Part shown: positions 8,392-17,214 of the stretch, one piece after another | Numbering within the stretch: the stretch's first letter is position 1 | Layout: each line of letters starts with the position of its first letter | Assembly: GCA_021325095.1 (NCBI GenBank) | Contig: JAJPHV010000045.1 | Span: forward strand, 1-64,000 | Direction: 5' to 3' | DNA from: Chloroflexota bacterium | GTDB lineage: Bacteria > Chloroflexota > Anaerolineae > Aggregatilineales > UBA2796 | Length of the DNA stretch: 64,000 nt | Program-made: the position numbers and the translations under genes | Notes under the pieces: generated by a model | The model's input: the letters and a program-made list of their open reading frames with translations, nothing else | What the model was told of the DNA's origin: nothing | The model's database searches: none

Positions 8392-8772
8392 ATGAATGAT
8401 GTCTTGCTAGTGGAAGACGATCTGGAAAACGCCAAACTCTTCACCCGCATCCTCGAAACGGCGAACTACCAGGTTACCCACACCACACGCGGCATGGAAG
8501 GCCTACGCCATGCCCGCCAGCACAAATTTATCGCTATTATCCTCGACTTTGACCTGCCAGACATTGATGGCTCACAGGTTGGGCTGGCCTTGCGGCGTGG
8601 CATCGGCGCCACTCCGCTCATCGCGCTGACTGCTCATGCAGACAGCCTGACCCGCAGCAAAGCCAGAGCCTTCGGCTTTGATGCCTTTATCGCCAAGCCC
8701 TGCACCGATCAGGATTTGATCCGAACCGTTGAAACGCTCACCCAGAACTCCTCGTCGCGGCTAGGCAAGTAA
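8392..8772 (+). CDS. Single-domain response regulator
   Basis: A 126-residue CheY-like receiver domain with no output domain. Conserved features are the acidic pair in VEDD (residues 8-9), the phosphoacceptor Asp in IILDFDLPD (about residue 52), Thr in ALTAH (about 80) and Lys in AKPC (about 103). It is the first gene of the operon, 22 bases before the 5'-nucleotidase homologue, and the operon also encodes a hybrid histidine kinase and a second receiver protein. It probably acts as a phosphorelay intermediate or works by protein contact, since it has no DNA-binding domain. All key residues look intact. Confidence 0.85.
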   Translation: MNDVLLVEDDLENAKLFTRILETANYQVTHTTRGMEGLRHARQHKFIAIILDFDLPDIDGSQVGLALRRGIGATPLIALTAHADSLTRSKARAFGFDAFIAKPCTDQDLIRTVETLTQNSSSRLGK

Positions 8773-8794
8773 ACGTCAAGTAAGGACGGTGTGT

Positions 8795-10390
8795 ATGTCT
8801 CGTGTTTGGCGTCTCTTCGCGCTTTTTGCACTCATTGTTCTGTCGCTTCCAACCATCAGCCATGCCGCTGGCGCCCGTTCGCTGACGGTGCTGCACACAG
8901 CCAACACCTTTAACCGTATCCAGGAGTTCAAACCGTTCAAGCAAGGGCCGCAGGGCGGTGTCGCCAGGCGTGCCACTGTTCTCAAGGAGTTACGAGCGGC
9001 CCACCCGAACTCGATTCTGGTCAGCGGGGGCAACGACGTGATGGGCACGCCTATGTTCGCGCAATACGGTGGTGTCGCGTCGGGCGAGGTTATGTCGCGC
9101 CTCAAATACGACGTGGCACTGGCGAACCAGATGGACATCATGGCCGGTGGAACCCTTGAAGGCTTCAAAGCCTATCAGTCGGTTGCCACCTACCCGCTGC
9201 TGAACGCCAATCTCGACCTGTCGAACCTGCCCGATGTCAAGGTTCCTGCCAATACCGTTCTGAATGTCAACGGTATCAAGGTCGGCGTTTTTGCCCTCTC
9301 CAACGAACGGGCTGTATCGTTGGCAAACTTCGGGCAATCCATCAGCGTGCTCGATACCGACAAAGTGATCGAGCAAAACCTGGCGGAACTGAACAAACAA
9401 AACGTCGATATTATCCTCCTGATCAGCGCCCTCGGCGTTGACCGCGACAAGGCAGTGGCCGAGAAGTATGGCGGGCCGAAGGGCATAGACATCATCGTTG
9501 GCAATGCAAGCGGCGCGATCCTGGGCGACCCTGCCGATCTGCCAAAAGGATCCGCGCCGATTGGCCCCTACCCGATGGTCATTAACGAGAAGACCAACCC
9601 GGTAGCGCTCGTCTATGGCGGGCAGTTTGGCACTTTCCTGGGTGAGCTAAACGTCGAATTTGACGACAGCGGCAAGCTGACCAGCTGGGGCGGCAAACTG
9701 CATTTCCTGGGCGAGGACGTAAAGCCCGATCCCGATATGCAAAAGTATGTCGATGAACTGGCCGCCGGGATCGTCATGGACAAGATCATCCTGGGCGAAA
9801 CGTCGGGCGAACTGTTCGGCTCGTTCCAGGACTATCCCTGGCAGGAAAACCCGCTGGCCGACCTGTACGCCGACGCTTTCCTGGAATACGGCCAGCCGCT
9901 CGGTGCGCAAATCTCGCTGGTCAACTCTGGCGCAGTGTGGGGAACGCTCAACGCGGGCAAGATCACGCTGGCCGACCTGTACCGCATCCAACCCTTCACC
10001 AACTGGCTGATCATCATGGATTTGAAGGGCAGCCAACTGCTGGCGGCGCTGGAGAACGGCGTTTCCAAGTATGGCGAGTCGGCGTCGCAGGGCAGCGGGC
10101 GCTTCCTGGCGGTGGCAGGTATGACCTATGCCTTTGACCCATCTAAAGAAGTCGGTCATCGCATCACGGACGTCAAGATCGGCGACAAGCCTCTTGACCC
10201 TGCTGCCACCTACACCGTCGCCGTCAATGACTTCATGGCAAATGGTGGCGACGACTTCACGATGCTACGCGAAGGGAGCAACGTTTTCAACACCGGCATT
10301 TCGATCACCGACCTGTTGCAGCAGTACATCAAAGTTCATTCTCCCTTCGCACCGACGGCCAATGGGCGCGTCAAGGATGCCAGCAAGTAA
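8795..10390 (+). CDS. Exported 5'-nucleotidase (UshA)-family protein with degenerate metal site
   Basis: A 531-residue protein with a signal peptide ending near HAAGA (about residue 26), a metallophosphatase-fold domain and a C-terminal 5'-nucleotidase domain (NSGAVW near 370, NGGDDFTML near 480). In UshA-type enzymes the metal ligands sit in HTNDxH, GGD, GNHE, a THxG/SHxG motif and GGHSH/Q. Here the equivalents are HTANTF (34-39), GGN (78-80), ANQM (110-113), SALG (211-214) and VGNAS (235-239), so nearly every Asp and His ligand is replaced while Asn111 remains. The Arg of the NGGGIR substrate loop is also a Trp. The fold appears preserved, so I infer a nucleotide- or nucleoside-binding pseudoenzyme. 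ATG 8795 is chosen for its AAGGA site; GTG 8789 is an alternative. Confidence 0.85.
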   Translation: MSRVWRLFALFALIVLSLPTISHAAGARSLTVLHTANTFNRIQEFKPFKQGPQGGVARRATVLKELRAAHPNSILVSGGNDVMGTPMFAQYGGVASGEVMSRLKYDVALANQMDIMAGGTLEGFKAYQSVATYPLLNANLDLSNLPDVKVPANTVLNVNGIKVGVFALSNERAVSLANFGQSISVLDTDKVIEQNLAELNKQNVDIILLISALGVDRDKAVAEKYGGPKGIDIIVGNASGAILGDPADLPKGSAPIGPYPMVINEKTNPVALVYGGQFGTFLGELNVEFDDSGKLTSWGGKLHFLGEDVKPDPDMQKYVDELAAGIVMDKIILGETSGELFGSFQDYPWQENPLADLYADAFLEYGQPLGAQISLVNSGAVWGTLNAGKITLADLYRIQPFTNWLIIMDLKGSQLLAALENGVSKYGESASQGSGRFLAVAGMTYAFDPSKEVGHRITDVKIGDKPLDPAATYTVAVNDFMANGGDDFTMLREGSNVFNTGISITDLLQQYIKVHSPFAPTANGRVKDASK

Positions 10391-10405
10391 GGCAGGGGAA
10401 CCGCT

Positions 10406-13183
10406 TTGAACCGCTTTAACCTTCGAACGTTAATACACAGTCCGTTCGGGCGTTCGCTGGCGGTCATCATGGTGGCCTTCACGCTCGTGCCCATCGTGAT
10501 CCTGTCCGCGATCAGCCTGTATAACGTTCAAGTGCAGCTTCGGGAGCGTAGTCTGGCCCAGGCCAACACCGTGGCTGGCCTGGCACTACAGACAATGACC
10601 CAATGGTTAGGCGAGGCCAGTGCACAACTGGCCTTTACCCTTAAAAATCCGGCCTTTGCGCAAAACAGCAACTTTGTCTTGCAGACCACCACCACCGACG
10701 CCTCCCGCGCCGAGCAGGTCCTCGGCAGGGACCTGAACGCACTGACGAGCGGCCTGTACTTTTCCAGCACCTTTCTGGTTCGGCCCGACGATTCGGTAGT
10801 GGTTGCCAGCCAGCCAGAACTCAAAGGCCAGAATCTCGACATCGGGTTGTTGAATCTGGAGAGGGTCAACCAGCACGCCTGGGGCTTCGACCAGCTACCG
10901 GCACTGCAACAGCGAGTCGCGCTGATCTGGCAGCCCGTTCTTGACCAGCGCCAGCAGATCGCCGGTTTTCTGGTCGGGCAGATCAACCTCAGGAATCTGA
11001 CCACCGTGCTACAGCAACACGCCGTCAGCCTGGGACAGACGGGCGAACTATACCTGATCGACAGGAACCAGGTAGCGCTGACTGCTGTGCGCAATGCCAG
11101 CCTGGAATCATCGCCACGACTGTTTGTAGCTTTGATGGGCGGGCCATATAGCGGCGAATTTGAGGACTATGCGAAACAGCAGGTCATCGGCGCGATACAG
11201 CCCTTGCCAACGCCTTTTAGCGGCTGGCTGGCCGTCCACCAGCAGCAAGCCGAAGCCTTTGATACCTACTACGCACTCATCCGCGTGGCGGCGGTGCTGT
11301 CGTTCAGCCTGATCGCGTTGGCAATCCTGGCCGCAGTTCTGATCACGCAGCAAATCAGCGAACCGCTGCTGCGTCTATCGGGCGCGGCCCGCGCAATGGC
11401 CGCCGGCAGCTTCTCGACGCGCGTGAAGATCGAGCGGCGTGACGAGATTGGCCTGCTGGCCTCAACCTTCAATTCGATGGCGAGCGACCTGCAAGAGGCT
11501 TTCGGCAAACTGGAAAGCTCTAACCAGAAACTGACCACCCGTGCCGAGCAACTGAGCACCATCACCCGCGTGGGTCAGCACGCTACTTCTTTGTTGGACG
11601 TGGACGTTCTGCTTCCGACGCTGGCGCGTGAAATCCAGCAGGCGCTGGGCTACTACGCCGTAGCCGTCTACCTGCCCGATCCGCAGAAGGCTACCCTGGT
11701 CGGGCGAGCAGCGGCGGGTATCGCTGCCGATGAATTCATGGCGATGCTGACGCGGCGTGAGATCGACAGCCATAGTCTGGTGGGGGCCGCAGCGACAACA
11801 CGCCAGGTCATTCATGTGCCCGACGTACAGTTGGACAGCCGATACGTGGCGCACCCGCTCCGCCCGGCGACTCGTTCCGAGGTCAGTATCCCACTGATGG
11901 TGGGCACAAACCTGATGGGCGTACTGGACATTCAGAGCGACAAGGTGAGGTCGTTCGGAGCCGACGAGCTGGAAGTGCTGCAAATCCTTGCCAGCCAGAT
12001 CGCCATCGCTATCCGCAACGCCGAACTGTTCAAGGAATCCGAGGTGGCGCGGCAGGCCGCAGACGAGGCCAACCAGCAAAAAAGCGAATTCCTGTCGAAT
12101 ATGTCCCATGAGCTACGCACGCCGCTGAACGTCATCATCGGCTACAGCTACAGCATCTTGAATCGCCCGGCCATGTACAACCACGTGGCGCTGCCCTCTG
12201 TCTACGAGGATGGCATCCGCAGCATCATGACCAGCGGCCAGCACCTGCTTGGTCTGATCAATGACATCCTCGACCTGTCCAAGATCGAGGCTGGTCAGAT
12301 CGACCTGAGTATCGAGGCGATGGACCCGCTGCCCACGCTGCAAGGTGTCCGGGCCACAGCCCTGGGGCTGCTGAAGCCAGGGGTGCAGCTTCGTGCCAAC
12401 TACCCGGACAAGCTGCCGGATATCCTGGGCGACGAACTGCGTGTCCGGCAAATCCTGCTGAACCTGGTGTCCAACGCCGCCAAGTTCACCGAACATGGCT
12501 CGATCACGCTGGATGCGCAGGTGGAAGATGGGCACATGCGGTTCTCGGTGGCCGATACCGGTGTAGGCATCCCCGACGAAGCCCGGCCTCACATCTTTGA
12601 TCGTTTCCGCCAAGCGGACCGGAGCGTGGCCCGCAAGCACGGCGGCACCGGCCTGGGCCTGAGCATCTCGCGCCAGTTATGCGAAATGCACGGTGGAAAA
12701 ATCTGGTTCGAGAGCCAGGTCGGGAAAGGTACGACGTTTTTCTTCACTATCCCACTCTCAAAGGAGGAGCGGAAAGCGACACAACCCAGGCCACCCGAAG
12801 GCTGGTCCGAAATCGTGTCGAGCCGTGCCGAAATCTTTACGCCGAACAAGGAGCTTGCGCAACAGGCAGTGGTCATCGACATGCAAACCGAGAGCCAGAG
12901 CCGTATCCGCACGGCGTTGAGCGCAGCGGGCTACGATGTGCTGGTCGCGGGCGATGCTGAAAGTGGCTGGGATATGGCGGAGGCGGTCTTGCCGAACCTG
13001 GTTGTGATCCACATTCACGAGGGCGACCCGGTGGCGATGACCAACCTGGCCGAGAAGTGCCGACAACATCCCGATCTCTCTAAACTCGCGGTTGCCGTCG
13101 TCCACGATCTGCACGATCTAGACGAGGTAGGTGACCCGGCAACTCTCGTGGAACGGCTGTTGGTTTCCCAACCCGTTCAATAA
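10406..13183 (+). CDS. Hybrid sensor histidine kinase (periplasmic sensor-HAMP-GAF-HisKA-HATPase-pseudoreceiver)
   Basis: A 925-residue membrane kinase. The order is a membrane helix (about 14-38), a periplasmic Cache-like sensor region (40-285), a second helix (about 288-312), HAMP (to about 365), GAF (about 395-540) and HisKA with His568 in SHELRTPL. The HATPase_c domain follows, with an intact N-box (NLVSNAAKF), G1 (DTGVGIP), F box and G2 (GGTGLGLS). The last 110 residues look like a receiver fold, but the expected phosphoacceptor Asp position reads VVIHIHEGD, so it probably cannot be phosphorylated. The kinase core looks functional. Translation starts at TTG 10406 after CAGGGGAA. It sits between the 5'-nucleotidase homologue and a second response regulator with 15-base gaps, so it is the likely sensor of the operon. 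Confidence 0.88.
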   Translation: MNRFNLRTLIHSPFGRSLAVIMVAFTLVPIVILSAISLYNVQVQLRERSLAQANTVAGLALQTMTQWLGEASAQLAFTLKNPAFAQNSNFVLQTTTTDASRAEQVLGRDLNALTSGLYFSSTFLVRPDDSVVVASQPELKGQNLDIGLLNLERVNQHAWGFDQLPALQQRVALIWQPVLDQRQQIAGFLVGQINLRNLTTVLQQHAVSLGQTGELYLIDRNQVALTAVRNASLESSPRLFVALMGGPYSGEFEDYAKQQVIGAIQPLPTPFSGWLAVHQQQAEAFDTYYALIRVAAVLSFSLIALAILAAVLITQQISEPLLRLSGAARAMAAGSFSTRVKIERRDEIGLLASTFNSMASDLQEAFGKLESSNQKLTTRAEQLSTITRVGQHATSLLDVDVLLPTLAREIQQALGYYAVAVYLPDPQKATLVGRAAAGIAADEFMAMLTRREIDSHSLVGAAATTRQVIHVPDVQLDSRYVAHPLRPATRSEVSIPLMVGTNLMGVLDIQSDKVRSFGADELEVLQILASQIAIAIRNAELFKESEVARQAADEANQQKSEFLSNMSHELRTPLNVIIGYSYSILNRPAMYNHVALPSVYEDGIRSIMTSGQHLLGLINDILDLSKIEAGQIDLSIEAMDPLPTLQGVRATALGLLKPGVQLRANYPDKLPDILGDELRVRQILLNLVSNAAKFTEHGSITLDAQVEDGHMRFSVADTGVGIPDEARPHIFDRFRQADRSVARKHGGTGLGLSISRQLCEMHGGKIWFESQVGKGTTFFFTIPLSKEERKATQPRPPEGWSEIVSSRAEIFTPNKELAQQAVVIDMQTESQSRIRTALSAAGYDVLVAGDAESGWDMAEAVLPNLVVIHIHEGDPVAMTNLAEKCRQHPDLSKLAVAVVHDLHDLDEVGDPATLVERLLVSQPVQ

Positions 13184-13198
13184 AGGAGCATTCGTCAA

Positions 13199-13555
13199 AT
13201 GCGTGTTCTGTATCTCGAAGATTCCAGGCCGGATATCCGGCTGGTACAGCAGTACATGAACAGCGTCAACCATGAGTTCGACGCTGCCGAAACGATTGAC
13301 CAGGCGCGCCAATACCTTCAACGCCGGCGTCCAGACGTGTTCCTGGTCGATCTCGTGATCGATGGAGAAATGGCCTATGACCTGATTGAACAAGCCGCCA
13401 AGCAGAAGTTAAGCAAACACATCGTTGCGATCACGGCCAGGCCGCTGCCCGCCGAACGCAAACGCTGCAAGGAATTGGGCTGCGACCACCTGATCGCCAA
13501 GCCATTCACGATTGACGAGTTGGAACGGACACTTGAGCAGTTAGCAGAGGAATAA
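13199..13555 (+). CDS. Single-domain response regulator
   Basis: A 118-residue receiver domain: acidic pair in LEDS (residues 7-8), phosphoacceptor Asp in VFLVDLVID (about 51), Thr in AITAR (about 79) and Lys in AKPF (about 100), all intact. The gene begins 15 bases after the hybrid kinase, whose own receiver-like domain lacks the phosphorylatable Asp, so this stand-alone protein is the obvious phosphate acceptor. It has no output domain. ATG 13199 has an AAAGGAG site. Confidence 0.85.
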   Translation: MRVLYLEDSRPDIRLVQQYMNSVNHEFDAAETIDQARQYLQRRRPDVFLVDLVIDGEMAYDLIEQAAKQKLSKHIVAITARPLPAERKRCKELGCDHLIAKPFTIDELERTLEQLAEE

Positions 13556-13573
13556 CCAGAGGAACATTGCACC

Positions 13574-14701
13574 ATGAAATTCACACGCATCCTCAGCATT
13601 TTCGCTATTATCTTCATGGCCGGCTCTTTAATTGCCCAGGCTGGCTCGAACGACGACAAGGATCATTCTAAACGTCGTAGTGTCAAGGTCATGGTCATCA
13701 CCATGTTCAACATCGGTGGATCCAGTGGGCCTTTCGGTGAAACACACTTCTGGATCGAAAGGGAAGGGTTGACCGAGGCCATCACCGTCCCCGGCCTATC
13801 GTCCAACTTTCCACAGGTCTTTTGCAAACCCCCGGCCAAGGACAACCGCGATAAGGAGAAGAACAGCAGCGATGTGTGCGTGATCACCACCGACATCGGC
13901 TATGCCAATGCCGCGTCATCCATTATGGCGCTCACGTTGAGCGACCTGTTTGACTTCCGGCAGACCTACTTCCTGATCGCGGGCATTGCAGGCGTCGACC
14001 CGGCAGACGGCACGCTGGGCAGCGCTGCCTGGTCGCGCTACTCGGTAGATTTTGGACTGGCACATGAGATCGATGCGCGCGAGATGGAAGCCGGCTGGCC
14101 TTACGGCTATACAGGCTTTGGCCCGGTTGCGCCGGGCGTCAAGCCGACGCGCATCATCGGTACGGAGGTTTATCAACTGAACGAGGCCCTGCTGCAGAAA
14201 GCCTTCGCCCTGAGCCAAAACGTGACTCTCGCCGACAATGCGGACTCGCAAGCCTATCGCGCCCTGTACCCGAACCCGCCTGCCAACCAGCCGCCCAAGG
14301 TCACCATCTGCGACAGCATGGCCGTCGATACCTACTGGCACGGCGCGCTCCTCAGCAAGCGGGCCAATGACTGGGCTGCGCTGCTGACCGATGGCAAGTC
14401 CAACTACTGCATGACCGACGAGGAAGACAACGCCACGCTGACGGCCCTCAAGCGCGCGGCGAACGCCGGTCTGCTGGACTTCAACCGGATCGCCCTGCTG
14501 CGCACTGCCTCCAACTTTGACCAACCGCACCCTGGACAGACACCTTTCCAGTCCTTGAACACGCGCTCCGGCGGCTTCGTGCCGTCCACAACCAACGCCT
14601 ATCTGGTCGGCTCTGCGCTTGTCCACGACATTGTGAGCCACTGGAAAGCCTGGCAAAAGGGTGTTCCGGCGGACGCGCCGCTGACGGTCAATCCCAAGTA
14701 A
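13574..14701 (+). CDS. Purine nucleoside permease (NUP family)
   Basis: A 375-residue protein with a cleavable signal peptide (Ala-rich end near residue 22) followed by a NUP-family domain first known from the yeast nucleoside permease. Recognisable blocks are VMVITMF, VPGLS-x-x-FPQV with a following Cys, FLIAGIAGVDP (about residues 135-145), the YxxxIDAREM segment, IIGTEVY, CDS-x-x-VDTYWHG and YCMTDEEDNATL. It is related to nucleoside phosphorylase folds, so it may bind or cleave nucleosides outside the membrane rather than form a channel. It closes the operon 18 bases after the second response regulator, which ties the signalling genes to purine nucleosides. Confidence 0.85.
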   Translation: MKFTRILSIFAIIFMAGSLIAQAGSNDDKDHSKRRSVKVMVITMFNIGGSSGPFGETHFWIEREGLTEAITVPGLSSNFPQVFCKPPAKDNRDKEKNSSDVCVITTDIGYANAASSIMALTLSDLFDFRQTYFLIAGIAGVDPADGTLGSAAWSRYSVDFGLAHEIDAREMEAGWPYGYTGFGPVAPGVKPTRIIGTEVYQLNEALLQKAFALSQNVTLADNADSQAYRALYPNPPANQPPKVTICDSMAVDTYWHGALLSKRANDWAALLTDGKSNYCMTDEEDNATLTALKRAANAGLLDFNRIALLRTASNFDQPHPGQTPFQSLNTRSGGFVPSTTNAYLVGSALVHDIVSHWKAWQKGVPADAPLTVNPK

Positions 14702-14723
14702 CAAACGAGGCTCTCCTTCTGAT

Positions 14724-14751
14724 CTCCCCTCTCCGAACCTGGAGAGGGGAG
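14724..14751. repeat. REP-like palindrome copy 2
   Basis: CTCCCCTCTCC, a 6-base loop and GGAGAGGGGAG form a near-perfect stem-loop 22 bases after the permease stop. A second, looser GC-rich hairpin follows at about 14783-14812. It could also act in transcript ending or stabilisation, although no T-run follows. Confidence 0.6.
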
Positions 14752-14842
14752 CCAGTCAACGTTATGATTCCAGTAGACACTTCCCCTCCCCGGCTCGTGA
14801 GGGGCGGGGTAACATCGATGCCCTGGAATCAGGAGGAAAGGG

Positions 14843-15262
14843 TTGAAACGTCGCTCACAACGCGGGCAAGGTCTGGTTGAATATGCGCTGATCCTGGCCC
14901 TGGTCGCAGTCGTGGCTATCGTGATCCTGGGCGTGCTGGGGTGGGTCGTCCAGGGTGGTTTGGGGCTGGTCTTGGGCGGGCTGCAAGCGCCAGGCAGTTC
15001 CGTCGCCAGCAGCTCGCACCTTTCCCTCCTCAGCGTGCAGTGCGAGTCAGGAAACCGGATCGTGGTGGATTTCTCCACAGACCTTCCTCTCAATGAACTG
15101 ACTCTGCGCAACGATGCGCCGGACTGGTACTGGACTGGCTATCCTACCTCGACGCACATCGACATGGGAATTCCTGGCCTGAGTTGCCCGCGCTCGGTCA
15201 TTATCCAGCACCAAAAGACAGGTGCTATCTCGGCGGCGGGCGTTGCGCCGTTGTCACCGTAG
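14843..15262 (+). CDS. Flp/type IVb pilin-like protein with C-terminal extension
   Basis: A 139-residue protein whose N terminus is a class III (Flp) prepilin signal: basic MKRRSQRGQG, cleavage after Gly10, then LVEYALILAL with Glu at +3 and Tyr at +4, followed by the hydrophobic assembly helix. Typical Flp pilins are 50-70 residues; this one has about 85 extra residues with a Cys pair (in SVQCES and LSCPRS) that could form a disulfide-bonded head. No tad or flp assembly genes are in the window. The TTG start at 14843 is backed by a strong AGGAGGAAA site. It may be co-transcribed with the next gene, 21 bases on. Confidence 0.75.
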   Translation: MKRRSQRGQGLVEYALILALVAVVAIVILGVLGWVVQGGLGLVLGGLQAPGSSVASSSHLSLLSVQCESGNRIVVDFSTDLPLNELTLRNDAPDWYWTGYPTSTHIDMGIPGLSCPRSVIIQHQKTGAISAAGVAPLSP

Positions 15263-15283
15263 CGGCAGGGCGAGCTTCACGTG

Positions 15284-15895
15284 ATGAAGAGGACTGCTCC
15301 CCGGCAAAAAATGCTTAACAAAGTGCCGTTCCCGGTGCTGGTCATCGGGACGGTGGTCGTTGTTCTGGCATTGGCAGGTATCATCATCGAAGCGCTGCGC
15401 CCGAAGCCCCTAGACTTCAACTCGCCGGACATCTTCTCGCAGGTTCCGACAGAGATTCCACTGAAACCGGTGACTGCACAGCAGGTAGTCGATTATCTGC
15501 AAGGGCACGGCGTCGCCGTTTCTGACGTGAAGCCCTATACAAACTCACGGTTAAAGGCCGGTCAGGCCCTCGCCTTGAACGTGCAGGATCAGCATGTCGC
15601 CATCCTATCCTATAATGATATGGGCGCGCTGCTGAATGATAGGGCGCTGTTGATCGACCAGGGGAGTGGTAGCATGGCTGCCGTCGGGCGTGACGGCGTG
15701 ACACTGGCTGCCCCGCCCCCCAGACCCACCGACAAAGCCTTGTCGGAGCGCTGGAATGCCGACAGCCTGGGCAACGTACTGCTGCTGACCGACAAAAACA
15801 TGGCCGCACCACTGCGATCCGCGCTGCTCAGTCATCTCACCAGCCTGATCGTCGCCTCGGTACGCCCCAACTTCCCCACGCCCACGCCCGGCTGA
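15284..15895 (+). CDS. Hypothetical membrane-anchored protein
   Basis: A 203-residue protein with one membrane helix (about residues 17-38) and an extracytoplasmic domain of about 160 residues ending in a Pro/Thr-rich tail. I do not recognise the domain; it has no Cys and no clear catalytic motif. It follows the orphan pilin gene in the same direction, so it may be a minor pilus or surface component. I use ATG 15284; GTG 15281 is also in frame. Confidence 0.6.
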   Translation: MKRTAPRQKMLNKVPFPVLVIGTVVVVLALAGIIIEALRPKPLDFNSPDIFSQVPTEIPLKPVTAQQVVDYLQGHGVAVSDVKPYTNSRLKAGQALALNVQDQHVAILSYNDMGALLNDRALLIDQGSGSMAAVGRDGVTLAAPPPRPTDKALSERWNADSLGNVLLLTDKNMAAPLRSALLSHLTSLIVASVRPNFPTPTPG

Positions 15896-16064
15896 TTTCC
15901 GCGCCATGCAGGTTTTCATCGCAGTCCCAACCCACTTTGTCGATTGTTCGCCTCATCCCGACACTTGACACTGCCTCTCCAACCCCATCCGGTGATAGAC
16001 TGGTTGCGCAGGCGCGCTGCACCGGCGCCCTTGCATTGCCGAACTGATCAGGGAGGCACGAGCC

Positions 16065-17015
16065 ATGAGTTCTGGCTGGATACATACTATAAAGGGGCCT
16101 GTTGCCGTAGAGGACCTGGGCCTGATCTTGCCTCATGAGCATCTTTTCACTGACCTGCGCGGCCCATCTGTCTCCGACTACGCTCAGGCTGACGCGGAGG
16201 ATGTGGTACGCGGCCTGTCCGCGAATCTGGCAGCCGCAGCCGCCAGCGGAGTGACGGCGCTGGTGGAATGCTCCACGATTGGCGTGGGTCGTAACGTCGC
16301 CATTCTGCAACGATTAGCGGAGCATACCCCGATCCACCTCATCGCCCCGACGGGCGTATACCGCGACGCCTTCATCCCAGCTTCGATGCGCGATCTGGAA
16401 GTTGAAGCGTTGAGCGAGATGTGGATTCGAGACCTGACCGAAGGCATAGATGGCACGTCCGTTCGGGCGGGTTTCATTAAAATCGCCATGAGCGACGACG
16501 GGCCGACCCCGCTGGAAGTCCGCAACTTGAAGGCGGCGGCGCGGGCCAGCCAGCGAACAGGGGCCATTATCGGCAGCCACACGATTGGGGGCAGGATCGC
16601 GCGGCGCGAGCTGGATATTCTGGAGGCCGAGGGGCTTGACTTGCGCCGCTTCATCTGGATTCATGCGCAGACGGAGCCTGACCCTGCCGTGCACCTCGAA
16701 GTGGCCCGGCGCGGTGCTTACGTCGAATTCGACGCGATTGGCGCACCCGACCAATCCCAGGAGGCAATGCGCGACTATACCCTGGCCCTGGTCAAGGCAG
16801 GATACGCCGAAAACGTTCTGCTTTCACACGATGCGGGCTGGTACCAGCCAGGACGCCGCGGCGGCGTGCCCGAAAATGTCGGGATGCGCGGCTACACGGC
16901 CCTGGTGACGGACTTCATCCCGGCGCTGCGGGCTGCTGGCCTGACAGATGAAACAATTAAACTGCTGACGGTCACGAATCCGGCCCGTGCTTTTGCCTTC
17001 GTCGGCGAGCACTGA
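16065..17015 (+). CDS. Phosphotriesterase-family metal hydrolase
   Basis: A 316-residue amidohydrolase-superfamily protein of the phosphotriesterase/lactonase type. All binuclear-metal ligands can be assigned: His pair in PHEHLF, the Lys of GFIKIA that is carbamylated in the family, His in GSHT, His in IHAQTEPD and Asp in LSHDAG. Known members hydrolyse lactones or phosphotriesters; many bacterial PTE homologues act on sugar or homoserine lactones. ATG 16065 follows GGGAGG at good spacing. A PfkB sugar kinase lies downstream after a 199-base gap. The substrate is not predictable from sequence alone. Confidence 0.85.
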   Translation: MSSGWIHTIKGPVAVEDLGLILPHEHLFTDLRGPSVSDYAQADAEDVVRGLSANLAAAAASGVTALVECSTIGVGRNVAILQRLAEHTPIHLIAPTGVYRDAFIPASMRDLEVEALSEMWIRDLTEGIDGTSVRAGFIKIAMSDDGPTPLEVRNLKAAARASQRTGAIIGSHTIGGRIARRELDILEAEGLDLRRFIWIHAQTEPDPAVHLEVARRGAYVEFDAIGAPDQSQEAMRDYTLALVKAGYAENVLLSHDAGWYQPGRRGGVPENVGMRGYTALVTDFIPALRAAGLTDETIKLLTVTNPARAFAFVGEH

Positions 17016-17214
17016 TGAGCGCCTTTCAAGGTGTACCGGGATGCCAGACGGTGCTGGAAGGCATTCACGTCTGGCCGGGAAGTAAGCGCGTGCCCGACCT
17101 GGGCGAAACACGTTACACTTTGCACAATCTCTCACCTCTCGATTTCTCATCGCTGTAGGATGAAGCGAGGATGAGGGCGAGGTTTATCTTCTGACACCAC
17201 AGGATAGAGTAAAC

